A DNA stretch of 64,000 nt from Trichomonas vaginalis G3 (lineage: Eukaryota > Parabasalia > Trichomonadida > Trichomonadidae): NCBI RefSeq assembly GCF_026262505.1, contig NC_067204.1, positions 18,702,165 to 18,766,164 on the forward strand. The letters run 5' to 3'. Positions 19,037-27,801 of this stretch are shown here, piece after piece. The notes under the pieces are model-generated. The model was not told the origin of the DNA. It saw only the letters and a program-made list of their open reading frames with translations, and did no database searches. The translations under genes were made by a program, and so were the position numbers. Each line of letters starts with the position of its first letter. The first letter of the stretch is position 1.

Positions 19037-20021
19037 ATTACTCAGAATATTATACAGAATTCAATAAAAATATATTTTAGGTGAAGAGGTGAGATTTCAC
19101 CTGTTTTTTCACCTCATTTTTCACCTCTTGAATTTTCATGAATTTCATCGTAAAGACTTTGTCAAGATTTCATCGTAAAGACTTTGTCAAGACTTCTTCG
19201 TAAATGTTTTGTCAAGACTTCTTCTTCGTAAATGTTTTGTCAAGACTTCTTCGTAAATGTTTTGTCAAGACTTCTTCTTCGTAAATTTTTGTCAAGACTT
19301 CTTCGTAAAATCAGACAAAAATATATTTTAGGTGAAGAGGTGAGATTTCACCTGTTTTTTCACCTAATTTTTCACCCTCTGAATTTTCATGAAATTTACA
19401 CCAAAAATATATTTTAGGTGAAGAGGTGAGATTTCACCTGTTTTTTCACCTAATTTTTCACCCTCTTGAATTTTCATGAAATTTACACCAAAAAATATAC
19501 TACTAGGGTCATTTACGAAGAAATCTCAACAAAGTCTTTACGAAGAAATCTCAACAAAACATAGACAAGAAAGTTCATGAGAAATTAGATGAAGAAGTCT
19601 TAACAAAGTCTTTACGAAGAAATTCATGAAAATTCAAGAGGTGAGAAATGAGGTGAAAAAAGAGGTGAAATCTCACCTCTTCACCTAAAATATATTTTTG
19701 GGTCATTTTACGAAGAAATCTCAACAAAGTCTTTACGAAGAAATCTCAACAAAGTCTTTACGAAGAAATCTCAACAAAGTCTTTACGAAGAAGTCTTAAC
19801 AAAGTCTTTACGAAGAAATTCATGAAAATTCAAGAGGTGAGAAATGAGGTGAAAAAAGAGGTGAAATCTCACCTCATATGTCCTTACTGAAAAAGTATGT
19901 GTTCCATCTGAAGTTCTTATATACGGGTCTTCCAGGAGCTTTTCACAAATTATATATGTTTTCATGCTTTGTCACTTTTCTGTCACTTTTCGGGTAAAAA
20001 CATTTTTATTATTATATATAA
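19037..20021. repeat. Mav2 left repeat region and methyltransferase leader
   Basis: Holds five copies of the spacer module ATATATTTTAGGTGAAGAGG / GAGATTTCACC (19075, 19325, 19413, and inverted at about 19640 and 19840), separated by tandem 19-26-bp units TCGTAAAGACTTTGTCAAGA. At 19971-20021 two TGTCACTTTT words and a T-rich run precede the methyltransferase ATG; TCACTTTT resembles the host Inr. No gene in this kilobase. Confidence 0.75.
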
Positions 20022-20840
20022 ATGAATTTTACAAAACCACCGTTACCGTTCTTTGGAAATAAGAGTAGATGTAAAGATATTATATTGAGAGAACTTAAGA
20101 AACTACCGAATGGTCTAACATTTGTAGATTTGTTCGGTGGAAGTTTCTATATATCCCATTTGTGCCATACAATATTCCCAGACTCAAAGATTATATGCAA
20201 TGACTTCGACAACTATATGGACCGTCTCAAACATATTCCAGACACAAACAAAATATTGAAAGAGTTAAAAGAAAAGATACCTATAGGTAAGATGGAACGT
20301 ATACCATTAGATAAGAAAAATATTGTGAGAGAGGTTTTGAAAAAGGCAGAATATATTGACTGGGATAGTATATCTGCTAGACTATTATATAGTGGTTCTA
20401 TAAGAGTTCATGACATTGAAACACTTATGTCAAAAGTTTTATATCTTAACTATACAAATGTTTTCAAAGAGAACATAGAAAAATATATTGAGGGTATAGA
20501 GTTTGTGAGATGTCATTGGACAGATTTGTATGAAAAATATAAAGACAAGGAAAATGTTTTCTTTATAGTGGACCCGCCGTTCTATAACACATGGGATTTT
20601 CAATACCAAGTAGACTGGACTTTGAGAGACTCTTTAGAAACTTTAGACGTTTTACATAACCATCCATGCTTTTACTTTACATCCGATAAAAGTGGTTTGG
20701 AAAGTGTCATGAGATGGTTAGAGGACATACATGACTATGAGTTTAGATACGATAAGATAGAATATGAGAGAGGTCCTATAAACTGGAGAAAGTGTCACAA
20801 TAAAGAAATTTTATTGGTAAGTAAATGTGGTTTGAAATAG
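20022..20840 (+). CDS. Mav2 DNA N6-adenine methyltransferase (D12/Dam class)
   Basis: 272 residues, intact. It transfers a methyl group from S-adenosylmethionine to N6 of adenine in DNA. Motif X-like FFGNKSRCKD (residues 10-19), motif I FVDLFGGSFY (34-43, SAM binding) and catalytic motif IV DPPF (184-187) are in the order of the Dam/D12 family, and CHWTDLYEKY stands before motif IV. The copy in Mav1 (48280-49098) is also intact and differs by few residues. Its stop overlaps the start of the next small gene. Host 6mA in T. vaginalis has been attributed to this type of gene; here it could mark element DNA. Confidence 0.95.
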   Translation: MNFTKPPLPFFGNKSRCKDIILRELKKLPNGLTFVDLFGGSFYISHLCHTIFPDSKIICNDFDNYMDRLKHIPDTNKILKELKEKIPIGKMERIPLDKKNIVREVLKKAEYIDWDSISARLLYSGSIRVHDIETLMSKVLYLNYTNVFKENIEKYIEGIEFVRCHWTDLYEKYKDKENVFFIVDPPFYNTWDFQYQVDWTLRDSLETLDVLHNHPCFYFTSDKSGLESVMRWLEDIHDYEFRYDKIEYERGPINWRKCHNKEILLVSKCGLK

Positions 20841-20956
20841 GACTACTTGTTTTAGGTTTTTTCCATTGTGTCATTTACTTATTTGACGTGGCAGAAAGAT
20901 ATAGAGAATATGAAGATGAACCAATACCAGCAAATGTTCAGCATATGTACTCGTAA
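20825..20956 (+). CDS. Mav2 43-residue membrane protein overlapping the methyltransferase
   Basis: ATG at 20825, 16 bp inside the methyltransferase gene and in another frame. It reads MWFEIGLLVLGFFHCVIYLF, then DVAERYREYEDEPIP and ends VQHMYS. One N-terminal membrane span with a short acidic tail. The same gene in Mav1 was the target of element X. Conservation in both elements supports it as real. Confidence 0.7.
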   Translation: MWFEIGLLVLGFFHCVIYLFDVAERYREYEDEPIPANVQHMYS

Positions 20957-20979
20957 GAGATATTTTTATCTAATATTAA

Positions 20980-21342
20980 ATGGACGCACAGAACTTAGCG
21001 AATGCACAGCAACCTGGACAACCAAACCCAGAGAATATTCCAAATGAAGTTAGAATACAAACTGCAATGGCAAACTATGGTCAAGTGCCAACAGATGTAC
21101 AAATGCAAACTGCCATGTCAAATGACGCTGCGTTAGGCTTACCACCATGGTATGCAAATATGAGATGGAAAGAGTTTTATACAAACCCTGAAGTGGGATA
21201 TAAACAACTCTATGCAGATGACGCGAACACAGGAGTTGACCCAGAATATGTTTTCTACCAGAGGAGAAACAGAATGTATGAGCTCCAGTTAAAGAATGCT
21301 ATGGAACTCAACAGGAAACGTAAGAGACTAGGTGGACATTAG
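20980..21342 (+). CDS. Mav2 conserved 120-residue virion-type protein
   Basis: Follows a leader TTTTTATCTAATATTAA whose TCTA word recalls late promoters of virophage/giant-virus systems. Gln/Asn/Pro-rich start, repeats VRIQTAMANYG and VQMQTAMSND, LPPWYANMRWKEFYTNPEVG, then a basic end RKRKRLGGH. Nearly identical in Mav1. Family not recognised. Confidence 0.7.
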   Translation: MDAQNLANAQQPGQPNPENIPNEVRIQTAMANYGQVPTDVQMQTAMSNDAALGLPPWYANMRWKEFYTNPEVGYKQLYADDANTGVDPEYVFYQRRNRMYELQLKNAMELNRKRKRLGGH

Positions 21343-21360
21343 ATTTTTACATATAGTAAA

Positions 21361-21603
21361 ATGGGTTTCTTTGGAAGAATAGGAAACTTCTTTCGAAATG
21401 TTGGAAGAGGTATATGGAATGGAATAAAAACCGTAGGAAGAGGAATTTGGAACGGAGTCAAAAATATTGGTAAAAGAGTAGGTCAGTTCGTTGGTATTAT
21501 ACCTAAAGACCCTGAACCAGAAGAACAAGCTCCTGTTATACAACAGCCTGAACCTGCACCACAGTCTAGTTGGCAACCAAATCCAACACCTCAACCGTAT
21601 TAA
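21361..21603 (+). CDS. Mav2 amphipathic GRGIWNG-repeat protein
   Basis: 80 residues. A cationic amphipathic N-terminus (GFFGRIGNFFRNVGRGIWNG, then VGRGIWNGVKNIGKRVG) with an 11-residue tandem repeat, then a Pro/Glu/Gln-rich tail ending in NPTPQPY. It starts 18 bp after the previous stop, with TTTTTACATATAGTAAA as leader. The composition is that of a membrane-lytic peptide; a role in crossing membranes during entry or exit is inference. No Cys and no signal peptide. Confidence 0.7.
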   Translation: MGFFGRIGNFFRNVGRGIWNGIKTVGRGIWNGVKNIGKRVGQFVGIIPKDPEPEEQAPVIQQPEPAPQSSWQPNPTPQPY

Positions 21604-22095
21604 AAATTATATTTTTACCGTTCGATAGTAGTTGTATATGAAACTAAGTTCTAAGTAAAACGCATGGTATAATGGAATTATTCTCTTTCTTCCATCTGTA
21701 GTAAACCATACTTGAAAGTCTGAAATACTTCCACTTGGTGGTTCATATAGCTTTGTAGGTTTTTCGTAAAAGTCATTTGCCAAGCATAAAAAAGAGTTTT
21801 GTGCGCCAGAAAATGAAGCATGAACTATAATAGCATCTGAGTCGAAAACATTTTCATATGTTCCATTAGGGTTTTCGACTTCATAAAAGTTCGGGTGTAC
21901 TGGATATGCTGCAGGCTGATTTAACATCCTCAAAAATCTATACCATGCCAAGTTGTTATATTTTGTAGAAATATAAACGTCTTCTCCAAGGTCTTCTATT
22001 CTATTGATTTTAACAGTTGCATTTTTCCTGTCATATATAATATCGAGATGGTACTCTCCTTCGTCAATGTTGTACTGTTTTGCATATTCGAGATA

Positions 22096-23399
22096 TAGGG
22101 TGTCCAAAGGTGCGTTTAGCACAGCGCTCTATATGAGACTATTAAAGGAGATATATGCTGATTATAAATATATAATAAAAAATATGAATATATGTATATG
22201 ATGAGTATGTTGTATTTTGGCGCCATGCCGGGATATAAAATGAATTTTGAGACAAGAGGCGGTTTCGCGGGAAATTTTGGCGGGATTTTTTTCATTTTTT
22301 TAATGAATCATAAAGAAAACATCCTCGCTCTTGCAAAAAAATGTAAAGACTGTAAAAAAATCTACGAGACATTGGTAAAATGCTTCGGTATGGATGCTCC
22401 TAGCTATTCCACTGTAACGTATCATGTTAGAATGTATCACTTCATGAACAAAAAGGCGCCCATCATAAAAATTGACAAAAAATCGCCGGATCAAAGAAAA
22501 ATCAAAGCAATTCTTCAAGCGCTAGATGAAGACCCAAGAGCATCACTCCGAAGGATAGAGGAGATGACAAAGATACCACGTACAACAGTCAGTTATTATC
22601 TGCACAATTATTTGAACTACAAACTAGCGTATACACGTTGGGTTCCGCACAACCTTAATTCAGTTCAAAAAAAATCTAGAGTCCAATCTTCGAAAGAGCT
22701 CCTCTCTATATTGGGTGCGTATCAATCCAAGAAGTTTCGCTTTTTAGTAACAGGGGACGAGTCTTGGTTTCAATATGCAACAGAAGCCAAAATCATGTGG
22801 ATCCCGAAGGATGAAAATCCGCAAACATTCCCGAAGAAAAAAATTGACACACCAATGATTATGTTGTCGGTTTTTTGGGGCGTGAATGGCATCATCGCAA
22901 TTGATATTCTTCAAAAACCTAATACGATGAATGCTCAGTATCTAATTGACAATGTTCTTACTCAAATTATCAATTCTGATGAGTTTGAGAAATCCAAACA
23001 ACAAAAACAAAAGTTTGCAATTTATTTTGATAATTCAAGAGTTCACAAAAGTCATAAGGTAATGAATTACTTGGTGGAAAACAATGTCAAAGTTGTTCCA
23101 AACCCAATTTATTCACCTGATATTGCACCCTCTGACTTTTATTTATTCGGCACGCTAAAAAAGAGAGCTGAAGGACGCGAATTCGCGAGTCCAGATGATC
23201 TTGAAAATTTTGTAAGAGAGCAATTTGAGCAATTTTCTCATGATGATTTAAAGCGTGTCTTTCAAGCCTGGATCGATCGCTGCGAACGCGTGATTGAATC
23301 CAATGGTGATTATATTTAAATAAACTTTATATATATGTAACTTGTTTATTTCTATTCGCAGTATTCAGGTTTGTGCTAAACACACCTTTGGACACCCTA
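22096..23399 (+). mobile_element. Mariner copy 2 (Tvmar1-like), intact
   Basis: This is a 1304-bp mariner between TA dinucleotides (22094-22095 and 23400-23401). Its terminal repeats read TAGGGTGTCCAAAGGTG. It carries an uninterrupted transposase and sits inside a minus-strand structural gene of Mav2 (21607-23761). It is the youngest insertion in the nested stack and nearly identical to copy 1, so both arrived recently. Confidence 0.97.
22303..23319 (+). CDS. Mariner transposase (DDD type)
   Basis: This 338-residue transposase cuts and pastes the element at TA sites. I prefer the ATG at 22303 (start MNHKENIL) to upstream in-frame ATGs, because the upstream 37 codons look like leader sequence. 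The N-terminal half has helix-turn-helix-like segments (KKIYETLVK; RRIEEMTKIPRTTVSYYL). The catalytic acidic residues lie in VTGDESWF, YFDNSRVHK and YSPDIAPSDFYLFG, which is the DD34D mariner arrangement. No break is visible. The only other copy in the window (17354 onward) is disrupted. Confidence 0.95.
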   Translation: MNHKENILALAKKCKDCKKIYETLVKCFGMDAPSYSTVTYHVRMYHFMNKKAPIIKIDKKSPDQRKIKAILQALDEDPRASLRRIEEMTKIPRTTVSYYLHNYLNYKLAYTRWVPHNLNSVQKKSRVQSSKELLSILGAYQSKKFRFLVTGDESWFQYATEAKIMWIPKDENPQTFPKKKIDTPMIMLSVFWGVNGIIAIDILQKPNTMNAQYLIDNVLTQIINSDEFEKSKQQKQKFAIYFDNSRVHKSHKVMNYLVENNVKVVPNPIYSPDIAPSDFYLFGTLKKRAEGREFASPDDLENFVREQFEQFSHDDLKRVFQAWIDRCERVIESNGDYI

Positions 23400-23779
23400 T
23401 AGATATCGTTTATTTTTTCTTGAAAAGCTTGAAGAGTTGTTTCTAAGTTTACAAGCAAACTAACTTGTAAAAGTTTTCCCTGTTCAAATTTCTCATACAT
23501 ACGTTTTTCTTTGTTATAGTATCGAATTTCAAAAGCGACCGTAAATGGGAAACCATGTATGGCTTCTGAAATGAACTTCATTCTACGAAAGCCAATAGCT
23601 TTTGTGACAGATGGGTCTCTTAGCCATCTTAATGGGTAGTCAAAACGATAGCCTTCATGCTTTACGGTCTCTGTCTCAAACTTTTGACCGACATTAGTAA
23701 AAAGTTCATCTAATGGTTTAGTTGTAGCAACTCTTGAATTTTCTTTTTCTATTGAAAGCATATTTTATCTAGAATAAAA

Positions 23780-25015
23780 ATGTCGAAAGAAACAGCGTCT
23801 ATGAGAGAAATACAACACAACCGACAACTCATTGTACAAGCTCTAAATAAGAACACAACAAACTTTTCAAACTATTCTAAGATATCTGAGTCATTGAAAG
23901 AAGGAAACTTAAAACTGACGATAAACCCAATGACAGACGAGTTTCTGTTTCAAGACAGTAAGAACCATACTGTTTGTATAAATCCAACAAAAAGAACTTT
24001 AAACGAGAAACCTATAGATGAACTTCTTTTGAAAGCAGATATTGACAACAAAGCTGACAAAGAGTATGTAGATGCAACAAGAGACTATATTCTCGCATGG
24101 ACAGATAGAACATACCCACAAAAACATCATACACATAACATCTATGACGTAGATGAACTACCAGCAATGTTAGATGACAAAGCGGATAAAACATATGTTG
24201 ACAATAAAATGTCAAGTGAAGTGACAAGAGCTGACAAAGAATATTCTAAAAAGACTCATACACATACCATTGCAAATATTACAAACTTACAAGAAACCTT
24301 AAACAGGAAAAGTGACGTTGGACATACACACGATTTCTTCGCAACTGTTGGTATAGAAAATATTGAAGGAACGGTTGAAGAAACTGGTGGGGATGTATTA
24401 AATTGGAAACCTCCTAACTTTCCACAAGGTTTAACATCGGATGAAGACATAACAACGATGAGATACATTAGATGTAGAAATGTCTATGTCATGGAGGATG
24501 AAAACAAAGTTAAATTCACTGCTCAAGATTTATATGACAAGAAAGCAGACAAAACAGAGCTTCAAACATTAAAGACAGAAATACTTCAAACATTATATCC
24601 TATAGGCTCTATTTATACGTCAATGAACTCTACCAGACCAGAAGTAGTACTTGGTTTTGGAACTTGGACTCAAATAGTCGACAGGTTTTTGTATTGTGCA
24701 AACTCTTCAAAGGAAACAGGTGGAAGTAAAACGATTTCAGGTGAAAACTTACCTGCACACAGTCACTACGTAGATTTAAGTACATCTCAAGCAGGTTGGC
24801 ATAAGCATAGATATTGGGATTGGTCAGCAATGACAAAAGGTAAAGGATATGATGTTAAAGACAACGTTAAGTTTGCTATAGATTGTTACTGGAGTAACAC
24901 TGAGGGAGGAGGAAACCATACACATCGCGTTTCAGGGTATACGCAAACAACGGGACAAAGTAAAGACTACATGCCACCTTACATGACAGTTTACGCATGG
25001 TATAGAAATGCTTAG
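23780..25015 (+). CDS. Mav2 phage-tail-fibre-like protein (411 aa)
   Basis: Intact. N-terminal YSKISESLKEGNLKL region, then coiled or triple-helical units (ADKEYVDATRDYI, ADKTYVDNKMSSEVTRADKE, HTHTIANITNLQETLNRKSD) and HTHD. The C-terminal domain (PIGSIYTSMNSTRPEVVLG, FLYCANSSKETGGSKTISG, NLPAHSHYVDL, YMPPYMTVYAWYRNA) is that of T4 gp10-type tail or baseplate proteins. Mav1's version (600 aa) has extra middle repeats. It starts 19 bp from the divergent structural gene (leader TTTTATCTAGAATAAAA) and overlaps the 3' end of the integrase gene by 4 bp. Likely a receptor-binding spike. Confidence 0.85.
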   Translation: MSKETASMREIQHNRQLIVQALNKNTTNFSNYSKISESLKEGNLKLTINPMTDEFLFQDSKNHTVCINPTKRTLNEKPIDELLLKADIDNKADKEYVDATRDYILAWTDRTYPQKHHTHNIYDVDELPAMLDDKADKTYVDNKMSSEVTRADKEYSKKTHTHTIANITNLQETLNRKSDVGHTHDFFATVGIENIEGTVEETGGDVLNWKPPNFPQGLTSDEDITTMRYIRCRNVYVMEDENKVKFTAQDLYDKKADKTELQTLKTEILQTLYPIGSIYTSMNSTRPEVVLGFGTWTQIVDRFLYCANSSKETGGSKTISGENLPAHSHYVDLSTSQAGWHKHRYWDWSAMTKGKGYDVKDNVKFAIDCYWSNTEGGGNHTHRVSGYTQTTGQSKDYMPPYMTVYAWYRNA

Positions 25016-25971
25016 TCGTCATTTTCAACTTCTTTAGCATATTGGTCAGGAGTTGTCTTATATTTGTTAGGAACTGTCTTTGAAAGTATACCACCTTGAA
25101 CCTTAACAAGTTTGAAACGAGGTCTGACAATAGTAGTTTTATCTTCTGCTTGCAGTCTGTACATTTTGCCATGTTTGCCTAAAACTTCATAATATTCTCT
25201 TGTATACTTTCTTCTATTTTTACGAACACGAATGTGAGTACCTGTCGAGTTCCCATTGTTGTCATAGTCAATAGTATTTTCATATGGGTCGCGTTTAGGT
25301 ATTTCTATTTTTACTTTGTCACCTTTCTTAAGTTTGAAGCCTGGCATTCTTTCTTGTTTGTCTCTTTTGACTAAACTATTAAATATATAGTCTTTCTCTA
25401 AGTCAGGGTTGTTTTTCATTTCTTCGGGGGAGTGGTTTCCCAAACCTTTTTGTTTACGGCTATTGTAAATATTTAAAACTTGTCTCATCTTTGCCATGGA
25501 GAAGTGTCTATACTTGTCGTCATATGACATTTCATCTACCTCACCACCTTGTGGTTGGTTTAAGTCTCTTAAGATTTTTATACAACTGTCAATGACACCA
25601 AGAGCAGAATGGTTTTGGTCGACAATGAAATATTGGTTTACATTTTTTGAACGCAGATAGTTTTTAATATCGTCTGATTTGAAAGAACTTTCACAGTCAG
25701 ATGTCAGTTTTGTTGGATGGTATTTGTCAACAAATATTGTCAAAGCTGCTAAGATATCTAAAATATTTTTGGACTGTAATGGTATGGCTTCACAGTATCT
25801 TGTGTTTTGACCGACAAATATAAACCAGTATGGTGGTCCATCTTCTCTATATCTCGGAATGTTTTCCAAGATATCCATAAACCAAGCATTTGGTGTTGAA
25901 CTAAAGATTTTTACCATGAGTGCTTTCTTTGTTGCTTTAGAAACATAGGGGTCCTTGTTTGAATTCGTCAT
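25012..25971 (-). CDS. Mav2 integrase (retroviral-type, rve)
   Basis: 319 residues in one open frame. The rve core shows NAWFMDILENIPRY (Asp 33), KLTSDCESSF (Asp 92) and HSALGVIDSCIKILRDL at the usual place of the third segment. The C-terminal domain (KKGDKVKIEIPKRDPYENT, then REYYEVLGKHGKMYRLQ) is SH3-like, as in Polinton integrases. It catalyses element insertion. Convergent with the fibre gene and divergent from the 25988 gene, 16 bp away. Confidence 0.92.
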   Translation of the reverse strand: MTNSNKDPYVSKATKKALMVKIFSSTPNAWFMDILENIPRYREDGPPYWFIFVGQNTRYCEAIPLQSKNILDILAALTIFVDKYHPTKLTSDCESSFKSDDIKNYLRSKNVNQYFIVDQNHSALGVIDSCIKILRDLNQPQGGEVDEMSYDDKYRHFSMAKMRQVLNIYNSRKQKGLGNHSPEEMKNNPDLEKDYIFNSLVKRDKQERMPGFKLKKGDKVKIEIPKRDPYENTIDYDNNGNSTGTHIRVRKNRRKYTREYYEVLGKHGKMYRLQAEDKTTIVRPRFKLVKVQGGILSKTVPNKYKTTPDQYAKEVENDD

Positions 25972-25987
25972 TTTTAACCCATAAGAA

Positions 25988-26389
25988 ATGGGTTTATTTG
26001 GCGCATTAGCAGGAGTTGCATCCAGATTTTTGCCCGCAGTGGGAACAATAGCTAGAGGTGCATTTGGAATTGGAAGGAAGATTTTGAGTACATTAGGTAT
26101 ACTTAAAGAGAAAGCACAACCTATTATACAAACTGTACAGAAAGGTTGGGATGTAGCACGAGATGCAGCAAATCTTATTCCAAATCCTGAAACAAGAGGA
26201 AAAGTTCAAGGATGGATGGACAATGTAGGAAGAGAAGCAGGAAACTACTATAACAAAGCAAATGACTACTATAACCAAGCAGGACACTACATGGACCAAG
26301 GTGAAAGATTCTTTAACAGAGGATATAACCATGCACAACAGTGGGTAAACAACAACCAACCGCAACCGCCTCAAACGTGGGGAATGTAA
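25988..26389 (+). CDS. Mav2 membrane-active-looking protein (133 aa)
   Basis: Starts GLFGALAGVASRFLPAVG, a hydrophobic Gly/Ala-rich helix with Arg/Lys at intervals (GAFGIGRKILSTLGILKEKA). A helical middle follows (VQKGWDVARDAANLIPNP), then Tyr/Asn-rich repeats (NYYNKANDYYNQAGHYMDQG) and a P/Q end. Candidate minor capsid protein of the membrane-disrupting kind; based on composition, not homology. Nearly identical in Mav1. Confidence 0.65.
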   Translation: MGLFGALAGVASRFLPAVGTIARGAFGIGRKILSTLGILKEKAQPIIQTVQKGWDVARDAANLIPNPETRGKVQGWMDNVGREAGNYYNKANDYYNQAGHYMDQGERFFNRGYNHAQQWVNNNQPQPPQTWGM

Positions 26390-26408
26390 ATTTTTTTACT
26401 GAGATGAA

Positions 26409-26564
26409 ATGAACAATACAGCATTGAGACAAATGGGCTCAAGATGGATTTGTCGACTTCCAGCAGTTACACAACCACGTGTTTGTCAAGTCCTCCCTAT
26501 ACCTCAAGAAGTTTTAGACCGACTTAAAAAACCTAAACAACCAGTTGAAAACAAAACAAACTAA
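26409..26564 (+). CDS. Mav2 51-residue protein
   Basis: MNNTALRQMGSRWICRLPAV, then VCQVLPIPQEVLDRLKKPK. Leader TTTTTTTACTGAGATGAA is identical in type to that of the next gene (TTTTTACTGAGATGAA before 26584), so the two were probably formed by duplication of a promoter unit. Conserved in Mav1 with a different C-terminus. Unknown function. Confidence 0.6.
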   Translation: MNNTALRQMGSRWICRLPAVTQPRVCQVLPIPQEVLDRLKKPKQPVENKTN

Positions 26565-26583
26565 AATTTTTTACTGAGATGAA

Positions 26584-27168
26584 ATGACCGAAGAAGTTGA
26601 AACGGTAGATTTGACACCACAAACAAAAAGTTCAGAACCATTGTCAAAACCTGTCAAAGAACTTACAGATGAAGAGAAAAATTCAATAATAGAAAGTGCC
26701 AGGTCTGGAAATACAAACCCTAACTACAAAGTCACTTTTCATAGAAATGGAACGGCAAGTATCTCAAAAAAGAAACAGACTCTCACAAATAAAATATTGA
26801 AGTCGGAAGGAATTTTCGAGACAACAGATGGAAAAGTTTACTTCACTGACCAACAGTTCATTATAGAACATCTCATTGACTTAGAGTCGAAATATTCTAA
26901 ACTTTACAACAAACACAAAAAGTTGAAAGGAAAACAAAAACAAATGGCATATGATATTTATGAAGATGTTGACGACACAACCATACCTGCAAGTGAGGTA
27001 AAGTCAGAGGAACCGAAAAGTGACGAAAAACCGATAGAAGAAGAAAAACCAAAAACTGAAGATAAACCAAAAACAAAGTTTAGTTTCCAAACTAAACCAA
27101 GTCAACCTTCATTAGCTGGTATGGGTTGGCGTCAAAGACTTCTGGTAGCAGGAGGTTATGTAAAGTAA
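26584..27168 (+). CDS. Mav2 charged 194-residue protein
   Basis: The N-terminal module (EEKNSIIESARSGNTNPNYK, then TFHRNGTASISKKKQTL) resembles the starts of the Mav1 proteins at 823 and 3389. A helical middle (FIIEHLIDLESKYSKLYNKH) follows, then a Glu/Lys/Pro-rich repeat region (EEPKSDEKPIEEEKPKTED) and a conserved end LAGMGWRQRLLVAGGYVK. Perhaps a scaffold or core protein; unknown. Confidence 0.65.
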   Translation: MTEEVETVDLTPQTKSSEPLSKPVKELTDEEKNSIIESARSGNTNPNYKVTFHRNGTASISKKKQTLTNKILKSEGIFETTDGKVYFTDQQFIIEHLIDLESKYSKLYNKHKKLKGKQKQMAYDIYEDVDDTTIPASEVKSEEPKSDEKPIEEEKPKTEDKPKTKFSFQTKPSQPSLAGMGWRQRLLVAGGYVK

Positions 27169-27216
27169 AGAAAAAATATATTTTTTCAAAAAAATATTTT
27201 TTTTATTTTATTTGAA

Positions 27217-27801
27217 ATGTACGCCGAGTTTGTTGGAAAAGACCGTTGGGAAACTTGTTTGTTAGATGAGAAATATGAAATTCACTGTTGTGAGTCATTT
27301 GAAGTCAGAAACAAAAAGACAAAAAGAGTTTTAAGCGGATGGGAGGGAAATAAAGGATATGCTATTATGAAGATGAGTGGAAAACACTATCCTAAACATG
27401 TTGTCATTGCAACTCATTTTATACCGAACCCTAACAATTTACCTTTTGTAGACCATATAAACCGTATAAGAAACGACAATAGACTTGAAAACTTACGTTG
27501 GGTCACTCGTTCTGAAAACAATAAGAACAAAGGCAAATTTGGAGATATTGTATTCGAATTTGTCGACGAACTAGAAGATGAAACAATTGAAATTACAGAC
27601 TATGGCAAGCATACGTTTGAGTTTTACTACTATAGCGAAGAACAAGACTCTTTCTACTTTTATACCGGCGTAAACTATAGAAAATTACAAGTATGTTTTA
27701 CTAAGGAAGACTATGCTTTTGTAAACGCTAGAGATACAGATGGAAAAAACGTTAGACTATATCTTAACAAATTCAAGAAGCTATATGGCATACCATTTTA
27801 A
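27217..27801 (+). CDS. Mav2 HNH endonuclease with extra C-terminal domain
   Basis: 194 residues. The N-terminal part (EIHCCESFEVRNKKTKRVLS) is NUMOD4-like. The HNH core has HVVIATHFI (His 67), LPFVDHINRIRNDNRLENLRW (His 80 and the Asn/Leu/Arg/Trp stretch) and SENNKNKG, the layout of phage homing HNH_3 nucleases. The C-terminal half (TDYGKHTFEFYYYSEEQDSF ... DTDGKNVRLYLNKFKKLYG) recurs alone in Mav1 at 3788-4114. It probably cuts DNA and could promote recombination between elements. Confidence 0.85.
   Translation: MYAEFVGKDRWETCLLDEKYEIHCCESFEVRNKKTKRVLSGWEGNKGYAIMKMSGKHYPKHVVIATHFIPNPNNLPFVDHINRIRNDNRLENLRWVTRSENNKNKGKFGDIVFEFVDELEDETIEITDYGKHTFEFYYYSEEQDSFYFYTGVNYRKLQVCFTKEDYAFVNARDTDGKNVRLYLNKFKKLYGIPF

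Larger units (their letters stand above)
21607..23761 (-). pseudogene. Mav2 DYPLRWL structural protein, split by mariner 2
   Basis: Runs on the minus strand from MLSIEKENSRVATTKPLDEL at 23761 and carries YRFDYPLRWLRDPSVTKAIG. The intact mariner (22096-23399) then interrupts it, and it resumes at about 22094 with HLDIIYDRKN and HASFSGAQNSFLCLANDF to 21607. Unknown fold; two homologues in Mav1. It is flanked by the fibre-like gene (divergent) and the lytic-like gene (convergent), so a virion protein is likely (inference). Confidence 0.75.
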
